This document shows, one piece after another, positions 24,624 through 32,793 of a DNA stretch of 64,000 nucleotides; the first letter of the stretch is position 1; each line of letters opens with the position of its first letter. Below the pieces are notes generated by a model that saw only the letters and a program-made list of their open reading frames with translations, did not search any database and had not been told where the DNA came from. The translations under genes and the position numbers were made by a program. Origin of the DNA: Aeromicrobium yanjiei (GTDB lineage: Bacteria; Actinomycetota; Actinomycetes; Propionibacteriales; Nocardioidaceae); assembly GCF_009649075.1 (NCBI RefSeq), contig NZ_CP045737.1, positions 372,001 through 436,000 on the forward strand, in the 5' to 3' direction.

Positions 24624-25450
24624 TGCTCGCCGTCGTCACGATCGCGCACGGCCGCCACGACCACCTCGCGCTGCAGCAGGCGGGTCTTCGCCGCTCACAC
24701 CGCCCACCCGATCTCCACGTCGTGGTCGCGATGGACGACGGAGGGCTCGAGCAGGCGCTCGAGCCCGTCCCCTGGCGTCGCCGGGTCGTCCACCTCGCGC
24801 GCTCCGGTCCGCACCTGCCGCTCGCCCGTGCCCGCAACGTCGGCGCCCGCACCGCGATCACCGCGGGAGCCGGGACGCTCGTGTTCCTCGACGTCGACTG
24901 TGTCCCGTCCCCGACCCTGCTGGGTGCGTACGACGAGGCGGCGACGGATCCGGTGACGTCCCGTGACCTGCTCTGCGGCCCGGTCAGCTATCTCCCACCC
25001 CCGCCCCCGGACGGCTACGACCTCGCGACCCTCGACTCGCTCGCGGAGCCGCATGCCGCTCGGCCGGCGCCGCCCGCCGGGACGGTCGATCGGACCCGCC
25101 GCGGCTACGAGCTGTTCTGGTCGCTGTCCTTTGCACTGGGTCGCGGGACCTGGTCCGAGATCGGCGGCTTCCACGAGGGCTACCTCGGCTACGGCGGGGA
25201 GGACACCGACTTCGCCAAGAGTGCCGAGAGCCTCGACCTGGCCCTGACGTGGGTCGGCGCCGCCACCGCGTTCCACCAGCACCACCCGGTCAGCTCGCCT
25301 CCCGTCGAGCACGTGGAGGACGTGGTCCGCAACGCGACCCTCTTCCACGCGCGCTGGGGGCAGTGGCCGATGACGGGCTGGCTGAGCGCGTTCGAGGAGC
25401 GCGGCCTCGTGGAGCGACGGGGTGACGGGACGTACCGGGTCGTGCGGTGA
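24623..25450 (+). CDS. Glycosyltransferase GT2/GT-A with galactosyltransferase-type C-terminal domain, operon gene 4
   Basis: 275 residues; ATG 24623 overlaps the previous TGA by one base. GT-A fold: an N-terminal MLAVVTIAHGRHDHL, ARARNVGARTAI, the metal-binding FLDVDCVP (D-x-D), then the C-terminal domain SLSFALGRGTWSEIGGFHEGYLGYGGEDTDF, quoted here in parts (GFHEGYLGYGGEDTDF carries the catalytic ED), and FHQHHPVS. Similar to the galactosyltransferase-associated domain found beside mycobacterial mycofactocin and arabinogalactan enzymes. Last of the operon; ligase gene follows after 49 bp. Confidence 0.88.
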   Translation: MLAVVTIAHGRHDHLALQQAGLRRSHRPPDLHVVVAMDDGGLEQALEPVPWRRRVVHLARSGPHLPLARARNVGARTAITAGAGTLVFLDVDCVPSPTLLGAYDEAATDPVTSRDLLCGPVSYLPPPPPDGYDLATLDSLAEPHAARPAPPAGTVDRTRRGYELFWSLSFALGRGTWSEIGGFHEGYLGYGGEDTDFAKSAESLDLALTWVGAATAFHQHHPVSSPPVEHVEDVVRNATLFHARWGQWPMTGWLSAFEERGLVERRGDGTYRVVR

Positions 25451-25499
25451 CGCCGCGATCGGTAGGCTCGGGGCGCTCATCGACGGAGGGCTGGAGTCC

Positions 25500-26471
25500 A
25501 TGCTCGCGTTCCCGCAGGACCCCATGCTGGCGCGCCACGTCACGGCGCTGCCGGAGCCGGGCGCGCTGGCCGGCGGCTGCGCGTACGAGCCCAAGTTCGA
25601 CGGCTACCGGGCGCTGCTGTTCGTCGACGAGGACGGCTGTCGGGTCCAGTCGCGGCGAGGTCACGACATCACCGATGCGTTCGACGACGTGGCCGCGGCG
25701 GCCGCCGAGCAGCTTCCGGCCGGTCTGGTCGTCGACGGTGAGCTCGTCGTGTGGGCCGACGGCTCGCTCGACTTCGCCGAGCTGCAGCGGCGTCTGGGCA
25801 GGGGGAGCAATCACGGCTTCCGGCGGCGCCCGGCCTCGTTCATCGCATTCGACGTGCTCGCAGTCGCCGGCATCGACATCCGGTCGCGCCCGCTCGAGGT
25901 GCGCCGAGAGCTCCTGGAGACCGTGATCGACGAGCCGGAGGGAGCGATCCAGCTCTCGCCCCAGACCACCGACGTGGCCGAGGCCCGCGAGTGGCTGGAC
26001 GACTACAGCGCCGCGGACGTCGGCATCGAGGGCCTGGTGGTCAAGGGGCTCGGCACGGCCTACCGCAACGGGGCGCGGGACTGGTTGAAGTACCGCGTGC
26101 GTGACACCGCCGAGGCGATCGTGGGTGCAGTCGCCGGGGATCCCGAGGCGCCCGAGCACCTGGTGCTCGGACGCCTGGACGGCTCCGGGGACCTGCAGAT
26201 GGTCGGGACGACGACCCAGCTCGCACCGCAGCTGCGCAAGGGCCTCTCCGGGCTGCTGGTGCCCGCGGACGAGGAGCACCCGTGGCAGGACGGCGGGGCG
26301 ACGGGAACGCGCTGGGGAAGGCGGGACCAGCGGCCCGTGACCCTGGTCGAGCCGACGCTCGTGGTGGAAGTCTCGGTCGACAGCTCGACCGATCGGGGCA
26401 GGTGGCGCCACCCGGCGCGGCTGGTGCGGGCGCGGCCCGACCTGAGCGTCGCCGAGGTGCCGTCCGTCTGA
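25500..26471 (+). CDS. ATP-dependent DNA ligase, LigC-like
   Basis: 323 residues from ATG 25500. Nucleotidyltransferase motif I EPKFDGYRA with adenylated K32, motif III-like ASFIAFDVLA, motif IV EGLVVKG, motif V WLKYR, and an OB-fold C-terminal domain. There is no polymerase or nuclease module of LigD and no N-terminal DNA-binding domain of LigB, so it matches the small LigC type that seals nicks in alternative end-joining or excision repair. GGAG sits close before the ATG; a TAGGCT hexamer at 25463-25468 could be its own -10. Located in the stress region. Confidence 0.92.
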   Translation: MLAFPQDPMLARHVTALPEPGALAGGCAYEPKFDGYRALLFVDEDGCRVQSRRGHDITDAFDDVAAAAAEQLPAGLVVDGELVVWADGSLDFAELQRRLGRGSNHGFRRRPASFIAFDVLAVAGIDIRSRPLEVRRELLETVIDEPEGAIQLSPQTTDVAEAREWLDDYSAADVGIEGLVVKGLGTAYRNGARDWLKYRVRDTAEAIVGAVAGDPEAPEHLVLGRLDGSGDLQMVGTTTQLAPQLRKGLSGLLVPADEEHPWQDGGATGTRWGRRDQRPVTLVEPTLVVEVSVDSSTDRGRWRHPARLVRARPDLSVAEVPSV

Positions 26472-26479
26472 CCCGGCGC

Positions 26480-26504
26480 CGGGTTACACGGAGCCGCGGC
26501 GGGG
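26480..26504 (+). promoter_or_regulatory. Stress-sigma-type promoter for mini-protein C
   Basis: GTTA (26480-26483), 15-bp spacer, GGGTAC (26499-26504), 31 bp before ATG 26536. Confidence 0.65.
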
Positions 26505-26535
26505 TACGTGGAGGGCCCCGACGAGAGGAATCACC

Positions 26536-26691
26536 ATGAGCGAGTCACCCATCGAGCCCGACACCGAGCGTGGAGCCGACGAGGGACAGGGCGAGGACTT
26601 CGACCCCGTCCAGACCGGAGAGCCCGCGACCGGGCCCGAGGCGCCCGTCCCGCCCGGCGGCCAGGACCTCGCCGACCAGCCCGGCAGCTGA
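26536..26691 (+). CDS. Acidic Asp/Glu/Pro/Gly-rich mini-protein C
   Basis: 51 residues, ATG preceded by GAGAGGAA. Rich in Glu, Asp, Pro, Gly and Gln (DEGQGEDFDPVQTG), no Cys, no hydrophobic stretch, predicted to be disordered. Monocistronic: own GGGTAC promoter upstream and hairpin downstream, which argues that this is a real, strongly transcribed gene. No family recognised. Confidence 0.68.
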   Translation: MSESPIEPDTERGADEGQGEDFDPVQTGEPATGPEAPVPPGGQDLADQPGS

Positions 26692-26714
26692 TCTGCCGGA
26701 CCGGCACGCCTGAT

Positions 26715-26769
26715 CGAACCGCCGTCGCGCCCCTCGCAGCTGATGCGTCCGAGGGGCCACGGCGGTTCG
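26715..26769 (+). terminator. Hairpin after mini-protein C
   Basis: CGAACCGCCGT (26715-26725) pairs with ACGGCGGTTCG (26759-26769); inside, GCCCCTCG pairs with CGAGGGGC. It separates the mini-gene from the dehydrogenase. A GTTG-N14-GGGCAC sequence at 26785-26808 may be a weak stress promoter for the next gene. Confidence 0.75.
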
Positions 26770-26879
26770 TCGCGTCGGGCGATGGTTGAAAGCTCCTCAG
26801 TCGGGCACTTGTGTGTGCAGAGGCGCGAGGCCGGCGAGCCGCCCGCGCCCACCGAATCCGCAATCGCGAGAGGCAACAC

Positions 26880-28058
26880 ATGAAGGCACTGACCTGGCAG
26901 GGCAAGCAGAACGTGAGCGTCGAGACCGTCCCGGACCCCCAGATCCAGGAGGCTGACGACATCATCATCGAGGTGACGACGTCCGGCCTGTGCGGATCCG
27001 ACCTTCACCTGTACGACCCGCTCGGACCGTTCCTCCACCCCGGCGACGTGCTCGGCCACGAGCCCATGGGGCGTGTCGTGGAGCGTGGATCGGCCATCAC
27101 CGACCTGCAGGTCGGCGACCGGGTCGTCATCCCGTTCCAGATCGCGTGCGGATCGTGCTTCATGTGCCAGCGCGGGCTGCAGACCCAGTGCGAGACCACG
27201 CAGGTGCGTGAGTACGGCATGGGTGCCGCACTGTACGGCTACACCGATCTCTACGGAGCGGTTCCCGGTGGCCAGGCGGAGTTCCTGCGGGTGCCGCACG
27301 GCAACTACAACCCGATCAAGGTCGAGGAGGGGCCGAGCGACGACCGCTTCGTCTATCTCTCCGACGTGGCGCCGACGGCATGGCAGGGCATCGAGTACTC
27401 GGGCATCAAGTCCGGCGAGACCCTGGTCATCGTGGGCCTCGGCCCCATCGGCGAGATGGCCGCCCGCATGGCGCTGCTGCGCGACGTGCGAGTCATCGGC
27501 GTCGACCTCGTCCCCGAGCGTCTTGCGCGTTCGGCCGCACTGGGCGTCGAGACGATCAACCTGGAGGACGGCGACCCGGTCGCCGCGATCCTGGACAAGA
27601 CCGCAGGGCGCGGCGCTGACGCCGTCATGGAGGCCGTCGGGATGGAGGCGCACGGATCGGGCGTCGCCGAGACTGCGCAGAAGGTCGTCGGCCTGCTGCC
27701 GAAGGCGCTGTCGCGACCGATCATGACCAATGCGAGCACCGACCGGTTGGCCGCCCTGGACCTGGCGTTCCAGGCAGTGCGTCGCGGCGGCACCGTGTCG
27801 ATCAGCGGCGTCTACGCGGGCGCTGCGGATCCCCTGTCGATGCAGATGATCTTCGACAAGCAGCTCACGCTGCGCATGGGCCAGGCCAACGTGAAGCGCT
27901 GGGCGGACGACCTCCTGCCGCTGGCCCAGGACGACGCGGACCCGCTGGGGCTCGAGACGTTCGCGACCCACCACGTGCCGCTCGACCAGGCACCCGCGGC
28001 CTACGAGATGTTCCAGAAGAAGCAGGACGGTGCGATCAAGGTGCTCTTCCAGCCCTGA
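26880..28058 (+). CDS. Zinc-dependent alcohol dehydrogenase (formaldehyde dehydrogenase-like MDR)
   Basis: 392 residues from ATG 26880, GAGAGG upstream. Medium-chain dehydrogenase with catalytic zinc ligands in TSGLCGSDLHLY and GHEPMGRV, structural zinc cysteines in CGSCFMCQRGLQTQC, and the NAD-binding motif GLGPIGEMAA. The insert around DLYGAVPGGQAEF and the length match the glutathione-independent formaldehyde dehydrogenase/threonine dehydrogenase-like subgroup. Probably detoxifies aldehydes. It is monocistronic between two hairpins. Confidence 0.9.
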   Translation: MKALTWQGKQNVSVETVPDPQIQEADDIIIEVTTSGLCGSDLHLYDPLGPFLHPGDVLGHEPMGRVVERGSAITDLQVGDRVVIPFQIACGSCFMCQRGLQTQCETTQVREYGMGAALYGYTDLYGAVPGGQAEFLRVPHGNYNPIKVEEGPSDDRFVYLSDVAPTAWQGIEYSGIKSGETLVIVGLGPIGEMAARMALLRDVRVIGVDLVPERLARSAALGVETINLEDGDPVAAILDKTAGRGADAVMEAVGMEAHGSGVAETAQKVVGLLPKALSRPIMTNASTDRLAALDLAFQAVRRGGTVSISGVYAGAADPLSMQMIFDKQLTLRMGQANVKRWADDLLPLAQDDADPLGLETFATHHVPLDQAPAAYEMFQKKQDGAIKVLFQP

Positions 28059-28068
28059 GACCGCACGC

Positions 28069-28113
28069 CACAGCTGCCTCTCGTCGCGTCAGTCGCGGTG
28101 GGAGGCAGCTGTG
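28069..28113. terminator. Hairpin between convergent dehydrogenase and YbdK-like genes
   Basis: CACAGCTGCCTC (28069-28080) pairs with GAGGCAGCTGTG (28102-28113). The right arm lies inside the last codons of the reverse-strand ligase gene, so it probably serves the plus-strand gene. Confidence 0.7.
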
Positions 28114-29183
28114 CTTTCGAGCACGTCGTCGACGACCGCCCGGAGGTCCAGGTCCGGTCCGGCCGCTGCGCGTTGGCGGTCCGCGCCGGTGCCCTCGGCC
28201 AGGACGCGGGCAATGCCGTCCTCGACCAGCTCGCGGTCGCCCGCCCGCTCCAGGGCCGGACCGATCGCGTCGACCAGCGCGCCGAGGGCGTCGGCGGCGG
28301 GCACGAGGGCTCCGTCCAGCGGGTGGAGCAGCGACGCCGATACGCCGTGGCGTCGCGCCTGCCATCGAGCAGCACGCAGCAGGTCGACCCGCCACGGTGT
28401 CAGGGGGGTGCGGGCGTGCCAGGCCTCGGCGCACGTCTCGACGAGCCCGCGGGAGAGGGCTGCGACCAAGGCCGTGTCCGCGAGGTCGGTGCAGATGTCG
28501 GCGACCCTGATCTCGACCGTGGGGTAGTCCCGTGCGAGCCGGGCGTCGAAGTAGAGCATGCCGTGGTCGAGCGCAGCCCCGCTCGCGACGATCGCCTCGA
28601 CGGCCTTCTCGTAGCCCGCCGCGTCGCCGAACGGCTCGACGGGCCCCGCGGACGGCCACGAGTCCCAGATCTCCGCGCGCCAGCTCGCATACGACGTGTC
28701 GATGCCGAGGTCGAACGGTGAGCCCGTCGAGACGGCCTGGACGAGCGGGAGCCACGGCCGGATCCGGTCCAGGACGGCGACGCCCTCCTCGTCGTCCGCG
28801 ATGTCGACATGCACGTGCATGCCGCACGCGAGCGCCTCGCGCCCGACGCGGCCGAACCGCGCCATCATCTGCTCGTACCGTCTCTTGGGGGTGAGCCGGC
28901 CCTCGTCGTCGGGCATGACCGGCGTCGGCATCGCGGCCAGCCGCGCGCCGGCGCCGTCGGCGGCCTTGGCCGCGCCGCGGCGCGCCTCCTTCAGGTCGGC
29001 GATGACGTCGCCCAGCGCGTGGTGAGGATCGGACTGGGTCTCGACCTGCTGCAGGAACAGCTCCTGCTCGACCTCGTCCCCAGGAGCCTGCTCCACGGCG
29101 CGGTGCGACGAGGCGACCAGCTGTCGGGTCCCCGGGTCGACCAGGAACATCTCTTCCTCGACCGCCACCTTGCGCACTGTCAC
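28089..29183 (-). CDS. Carboxylate-amine ligase, YbdK/GCS2 family (glutamate-cysteine ligase-like)
   Basis: 364 residues; GTG 29183 chosen, with GTG 29177 as an alternative. Glutamine-synthetase-fold GCS2 family: KVAVEEEMFLVDPGTRQLV with the metal-binding Glu cluster, ACGMHVHVDI, and the C-terminal TVEIRVADICTD. Members form a gamma-glutamyl or other carboxylate-amine bond with ATP; the true substrate of YbdK proteins is usually unproven. Divergent from the DUF72 gene. No mycothiol or ergothioneine gene lies beside it. Confidence 0.88.
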   Translation of the reverse strand: MTVRKVAVEEEMFLVDPGTRQLVASSHRAVEQAPGDEVEQELFLQQVETQSDPHHALGDVIADLKEARRGAAKAADGAGARLAAMPTPVMPDDEGRLTPKRRYEQMMARFGRVGREALACGMHVHVDIADDEEGVAVLDRIRPWLPLVQAVSTGSPFDLGIDTSYASWRAEIWDSWPSAGPVEPFGDAAGYEKAVEAIVASGAALDHGMLYFDARLARDYPTVEIRVADICTDLADTALVAALSRGLVETCAEAWHARTPLTPWRVDLLRAARWQARRHGVSASLLHPLDGALVPAADALGALVDAIGPALERAGDRELVEDGIARVLAEGTGADRQRAAAGPDLDLRAVVDDVLESTAASHRD

Positions 29184-29325
29184 GGCACCATCGTGGCGGT
29201 GCTGTGCCGGGACGGCAAACCGGCCGGGTCGGCTGCAGCAGCCCTGAGGCCGATCCCGATTCAGCCGCGCCGATAGGGGCACCTGGACGATGGCGTCGAG
29301 AGAGAGTCGAGAGAAAGGACCCCGC

Positions 29326-30219
29326 GTGCCGAGGACGACCGCAGGAACGGTCCGGATCGGCATCTCCGGGTGGACCTACCCGCCGTGGCGCGGGGTGTTC
29401 TACCCGCCCGGCCTGCGCCAGAAGGATGAGCTGGAGCACGTCGCCGAGCGGCTCCCCAGCGTCGAGATCAATGGCTCGTTCTACTCGCTGCAGCGTCCCG
29501 ACAGCTATCGCGGCTGGCGCGAGCGCACGCCGGAGGGATTCGTCTTCTCCGTGAAGGGCGGACGCTTCATCACCCACATGAAGAAGCTGAACGATGTCGA
29601 GCAGCCGCTGGCCAACTTCTTCGCGTCCGGTCCGCTCGCCCTCGGGGACAAGCTGGGGCCCGTGCTGTGGCAGCTGCCGCCCAATCTGGGCTTCGACCCC
29701 GATCGGCTGCGTCACTTCTTCGACCTGCTCCCACGGACGACGACGGCGGCCGCGCGGCTGGCCGGGCAGCACGACGAGCGCGTGGAGGGTCGGTCCTGGA
29801 CCGAGACGGACGCGGATCGCGAGATCCGCCACGCCCTCGAGGTGCGGCACGACTCCTATCTGGCTCCGGCGTTCCTCGAGCTGCTGCGGGAGCACTCGAT
29901 CGCGGTCGTCGTGGCGGACACGGCGGGGCGCTGGCCGCTGCTGCGGGAGGTGACGACGGACTTCGCGTACGTCCGCCTGCACGGCGACACCGAGCTCTAT
30001 GCGAGCGGCTACGGCCCCCAGGCCCTCGACGAATGGGCCACGCTGATGAGGGGATGGGCCGACCGGGGCAAGGACGTCTACGCGTACTTCGACAACGACA
30101 TGAAGGTGCGCGCCCCGTTCGACGCGCTCGCGCTCGCGGAGCGACTCGCTGACCTCCTGCCGGAGTCCCCGCCGGACGTCACGTGGGGGAGTTCATCTTC
30201 CCGTGCAGCTTCGCCTTGA
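29326..30219 (+). CDS. DUF72 (YecE-like) TIM-barrel protein
   Basis: About 297 residues if started at GTG 29326, which has AAAGGA 7 nt upstream; an in-frame ATG 29290 would add 12 residues. DUF72 hallmarks: IGISGWTYPPWRGVFYPPGL, VEINGSFYSLQ, FVFSVKGGRFITH, LGPVLWQLPPNLGFD, YVRLHGD and YAYFDNDM. A widespread cytosolic family of unknown biochemical role. Its last 41 bp overlap the 3' end of the SDR gene on the other strand. Confidence 0.9.
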   Translation: MPRTTAGTVRIGISGWTYPPWRGVFYPPGLRQKDELEHVAERLPSVEINGSFYSLQRPDSYRGWRERTPEGFVFSVKGGRFITHMKKLNDVEQPLANFFASGPLALGDKLGPVLWQLPPNLGFDPDRLRHFFDLLPRTTTAAARLAGQHDERVEGRSWTETDADREIRHALEVRHDSYLAPAFLELLREHSIAVVVADTAGRWPLLREVTTDFAYVRLHGDTELYASGYGPQALDEWATLMRGWADRGKDVYAYFDNDMKVRAPFDALALAERLADLLPESPPDVTWGSSSSRAASP

Positions 30220-30973
30220 GGGGATCGGGCAGCAAGGAGGAGAGCGCGGCCTGGATCGCGTTCAGGCGCGTGCCGGTCACCACGTGGTCTCGGCCCTCGA
30301 GCATCGCGTCGACACCCTGACGGGCGACCTGCTCGGCGCCGTCCTTGTGGCCCTCGTCCAGGTGGGTGCCCTCCAGGTCCGCACGGTCGAAGAAGTCCGT
30401 GTCGGTCGGGCCGGGCATCAGGGCCGTCACCGTGACACCGGAGTCCCGGAGCTCTTGGCGGAGGCCCTCCGCGAAGGACTGCACGAACGACTTGGAGGCC
30501 GCGTAGGTCGTGTTGAGGGGGCCGGGCATCTGCGAGGCGATCGACGAGGTGAACAGCAGGCGTCCGTCCCCCTCGGCGACCATCCGCTCGGCGACGGCCT
30601 TGCCCAGGTGCACGGTGGAGGTCACGTTGACCGCGACGAGCCGCAGGTGGTCGTCCAGATCGGTGTCGACGAGCGGCCCCCCGACGCCGACGCCGGCGTT
30701 GATCGCGGCCGCGGCCGGGCGACGCGGGTCGTCGTCGAGCGCCGCGAGCGTCGCGAGATTGCCCGCGGTCGTCGCCAGGTCGGCCTGCACGGCCCGGGCC
30801 GCCGTGATCGCGTCGAGCTCGCGCGCCACCTCGTGGATCGCATCGTCCTCGGCCACCACGATCAGGTCGTAGCCGCGCTCGGCGAGCTCACGGGCGAGCT
30901 CGCGACCGATGCCCGACGACGCCCCCGTGACGAGCGCGAGAGGGCGCGCGAGCGAGCGGGTCGTGTCGTCCAT
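30179..30973 (-). CDS. Short-chain dehydrogenase/reductase
   Basis: 264 residues from ATG 30973 with AGGAG upstream. Classical SDR with TGASSGIGREL, NAGVG and a proper catalytic YAASK (Ser in FTSSIAS). C-terminal features (ARQGVDAMLEGRDHVV) resemble DltE/YqjQ-like SDRs. Preceded by a GTAT-N16-GGGTAT element 33 bp before the start. Substrate unknown. Tail-to-tail overlap of 41 bp with the DUF72 gene. Confidence 0.9.
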   Translation of the reverse strand: MDDTTRSLARPLALVTGASSGIGRELARELAERGYDLIVVAEDDAIHEVARELDAITAARAVQADLATTAGNLATLAALDDDPRRPAAAAINAGVGVGGPLVDTDLDDHLRLVAVNVTSTVHLGKAVAERMVAEGDGRLLFTSSIASQMPGPLNTTYAASKSFVQSFAEGLRQELRDSGVTVTALMPGPTDTDFFDRADLEGTHLDEGHKDGAEQVARQGVDAMLEGRDHVVTGTRLNAIQAALSSLLPDPLKAKLHGKMNSPT

Positions 30974-31005
30974 GTGGTCAGCTCCTGTGTCGGTGTGCGA
31001 AGGAC

Positions 31006-31031
31006 ATACCCGTGCCCGGTGCGGGTGATAC
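31006..31031 (-). promoter_or_regulatory. Stress-sigma-type promoter for the SDR gene
   Basis: On the reverse strand GTAT (31031-31028), 16-bp spacer, GGGTAT (31011-31006). A second GGGTAT overlaps the -35 (31033-31028). Confidence 0.55.
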
Positions 31032-31081
31032 CCGCGCTGCCGTGAGCCGGCCGGATCCTCGCTGGGCACTACGATCGCCGT

Positions 31082-31261
31082 GTGCCTGACCTGTCCTACC
31101 GCCAGATGCGAGCGCTGGAGGTCGGGGTGACCCAGATGCTGCAGACGATCACCCGACTGCAGGACGACGGCTGGGTGCTCCTGCAGGACTGCGTCTCGAT
31201 GCGGGGCAAGAAGGTTCGCCTGGTGTTCGGCAAGGCGGAGAGGCACGAGCGGGAGCACTAG
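31082..31261 (+). CDS. Small hypothetical protein
   Basis: 59 residues from GTG 31082, or shorter from ATG 31106. Contains QTITRLQDDGWVLLQDC and GKKVRLVFGKAERHERE; the pattern of a helix followed by GW-x-LL and a strand recalls small DUF4177/DUF5703-type proteins, but this is only a resemblance. Third-position GC is high as in neighbouring genes, and a hairpin with TCTT follows at 31298-31336, which supports expression. Confidence 0.5.
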   Translation: MPDLSYRQMRALEVGVTQMLQTITRLQDDGWVLLQDCVSMRGKKVRLVFGKAERHEREH

Positions 31262-31297
31262 CTCCGCGGGCGCACGGTGGGTGGCGCACACCTGAAG

Positions 31298-31336
31298 GGG
31301 CGGACCGTGCGGTCTGCGTAAGCCCGTGGTCCGCCC
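31298..31336 (+). terminator. Hairpin after small hypothetical gene
   Basis: GGGCGGACC (31298-31306) pairs with GGTCCGCCC (31328-31336) followed by TCTT, 37 bp past the stop codon. Confidence 0.6.
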
Positions 31337-31493
31337 TCTTCGCGGTGCGTCGTCCGATCCCGTCGCCTGGGCTGTGTGCCCCGGTTCGGGTCTCTCGGAC
31401 ACCATGTCTGTACCCCCGCCCGAGCCGTCTCAAACCACGTGGCGCCCGCGGGGGGCGTGACCGTGGTCACCCACGAGTTGCCGAGGGCTGGAT

Positions 31494-31519
31494 GTTTCCG
31501 GGACGTCGTGCCGGGGTAT
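31494..31519 (+). promoter_or_regulatory. Consensus stress-sigma promoter (GTTT-N16-GGGTAT)
   Basis: GTTT (31494-31497), 16-bp spacer, GGGTAT (31514-31519): an exact match to the mycobacterial sigma-F consensus. The start of the BrkB-like gene is 72 bp downstream. Confidence 0.8.
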
Positions 31520-31591
31520 TCGCACCCACGCAGGACTTTTGCCTGTGCACCAGCCAGCGGCCACGACGTCGCCCGAGCCCCAGGGGGACCC

Positions 31592-32653
31592 ATGAGTGCA
31601 GCCGACGCCCGCGATCGGACCGAGATCGACCCGGACGACGACCGCAAGCCCGACTCGCCGGCAGACCTGCACAAGCGGTCGTGGCTGTACGTCGTCAAGA
31701 AGACCGTGCGCGAGTTCTCGAAGGACCAGTGCACCGACCTGGCCGCAGCTCTCACGTACTACGCGGTGCTGGCGCTGTTCCCGGCCCTCGTCGCCCTGGT
31801 CTCGCTCCTCGGCGTCTTCAGCCAGGGCCCGAGCACCGTCGACTCGCTGCTGAAGATCGTGGACCAGATCGGCCCGTCGTCCGCGGTGGACACGCTCCGA
31901 CCCACGATCGAGCGACTGAGCACCTCCCAGGGCGCGGGGCTCGCGCTGGTCCTCGGTGTCCTCGGTGCGCTGTGGTCCGCGTCCGGGTACGTCGGGGCCT
32001 TCGGCCGGGCGATGAACCGGGTCTACGAGATCGGCGAGGGACGGCCGATCTGGAAGCTGCGTCCTCTTCAGCTGCTCGTGACGGTGTTCGCCATCGTCCT
32101 GGTCGCGATCGCCGCACTCGCGCTGGTCCTGACCGGTCCGGTCGCCGAGGCAGTGGGCGACCAGATCGGGTTGGGGTCGACCGCGATCCTCGTGTGGGAC
32201 ATCGCGAAGTGGCCCGTGGTGCTGCTGATCGTCGTGGTCATCGTCGCGGTGCTTTACTACGCGACCCCCAACGTCAAGCAGCCCAAGTTCCGCTGGATCA
32301 GCGTCGGAGCGCTCGTCGCGATCGTCGTGTGGATCCTCGCCTCGGCCGCCTTCGGTCTCTACGTGGCGACGTTCGCGAGCTACGACAAGACCTACGGGTC
32401 GCTCGCGGGCGTGATCGTGTTCCTGCTGTGGCTGTGGATCACCAACCTGGCCCTGCTCTTCGGCGCCGAGCTCGACGCCGAGCTGGAGCGGGGTCGCCAG
32501 CTCCAGGCCGGCATCGCTGCCGAGGAGACCATCCAGCTCCCGCCCCGCGACACCCGCAACATCGAGAAGGCCGAGAAGAAGCACCAGTCCGACGTGGCAG
32601 ACGCTCGCGAGATCCGGGCGGACGCCGGACGGGACGAGAACCACCGGGACTGA
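31592..32653 (+). CDS. YihY/BrkB-family inner membrane protein
   Basis: 353 residues from ATG 31592 (GGGGGA upstream). A polar N-terminus, then the YihY/virulence factor BrkB domain (about 30-300) with TDLAAALTYYAVLALFPALVALVS, LWSASGYVGAFGRAMNRVYE, YYATPN, and W-x-GALVA near the last helices; about six membrane segments. The C-terminal 55 residues are charged and cytoplasmic. The function of the family is unsettled (transporter-like). Directly downstream of the best stress promoter in the window, so probably part of the general stress response. Confidence 0.9.
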   Translation: MSAADARDRTEIDPDDDRKPDSPADLHKRSWLYVVKKTVREFSKDQCTDLAAALTYYAVLALFPALVALVSLLGVFSQGPSTVDSLLKIVDQIGPSSAVDTLRPTIERLSTSQGAGLALVLGVLGALWSASGYVGAFGRAMNRVYEIGEGRPIWKLRPLQLLVTVFAIVLVAIAALALVLTGPVAEAVGDQIGLGSTAILVWDIAKWPVVLLIVVVIVAVLYYATPNVKQPKFRWISVGALVAIVVWILASAAFGLYVATFASYDKTYGSLAGVIVFLLWLWITNLALLFGAELDAELERGRQLQAGIAAEETIQLPPRDTRNIEKAEKKHQSDVADAREIRADAGRDENHRD

Positions 32654-32679
32654 GCCCGACGAGAAGGTGGCGATCGGCG

Positions 32680-32704
32680 GTTGCCGCGCGTCCGACCGGG
32701 GTAC
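32680..32704 (+). promoter_or_regulatory. Stress-sigma-type promoter for the FAD/Rieske gene
   Basis: GTTG (32680-32683), 15-bp spacer, GGGTAC (32699-32704), 89 bp before GTG 32794. Confidence 0.65.
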
Positions 32705-32793
32705 TTGGCGGCCATGACCCATCCCAGGCCTCGGCAGTCAGCTCGTCACGCAGACGTGACGACCCGCCCTCGATCGTCCGACGGGGGACTGCG

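Larger units (their letters stand above)
31262..31591. other. 330-bp intergenic region
   Basis: No gene seen. It holds the hairpin at 31298-31336, a palindrome GTGACC-GT-GGTCAC at 31457-31470 just upstream of the stress promoter, the promoter at 31494-31519 and about 70 bp of leader before the BrkB-like gene. Open frames across it lack codon bias and starts with ribosome sites. Confidence 0.6.

Noticed and set aside
26785-26808. GTTG-N14-GGGCAC as a stress promoter for the alcohol dehydrogenase
   Set aside because: Spacer is short and the -10 has C in place of T at its fourth position; too weak to list as a feature.
31345-32793. Upstream extension of the FAD/Rieske frame through the BrkB-like gene
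   Set aside because: It would be an out-of-frame shadow of the BrkB-like CDS, whose membrane segments and promoter are clear.
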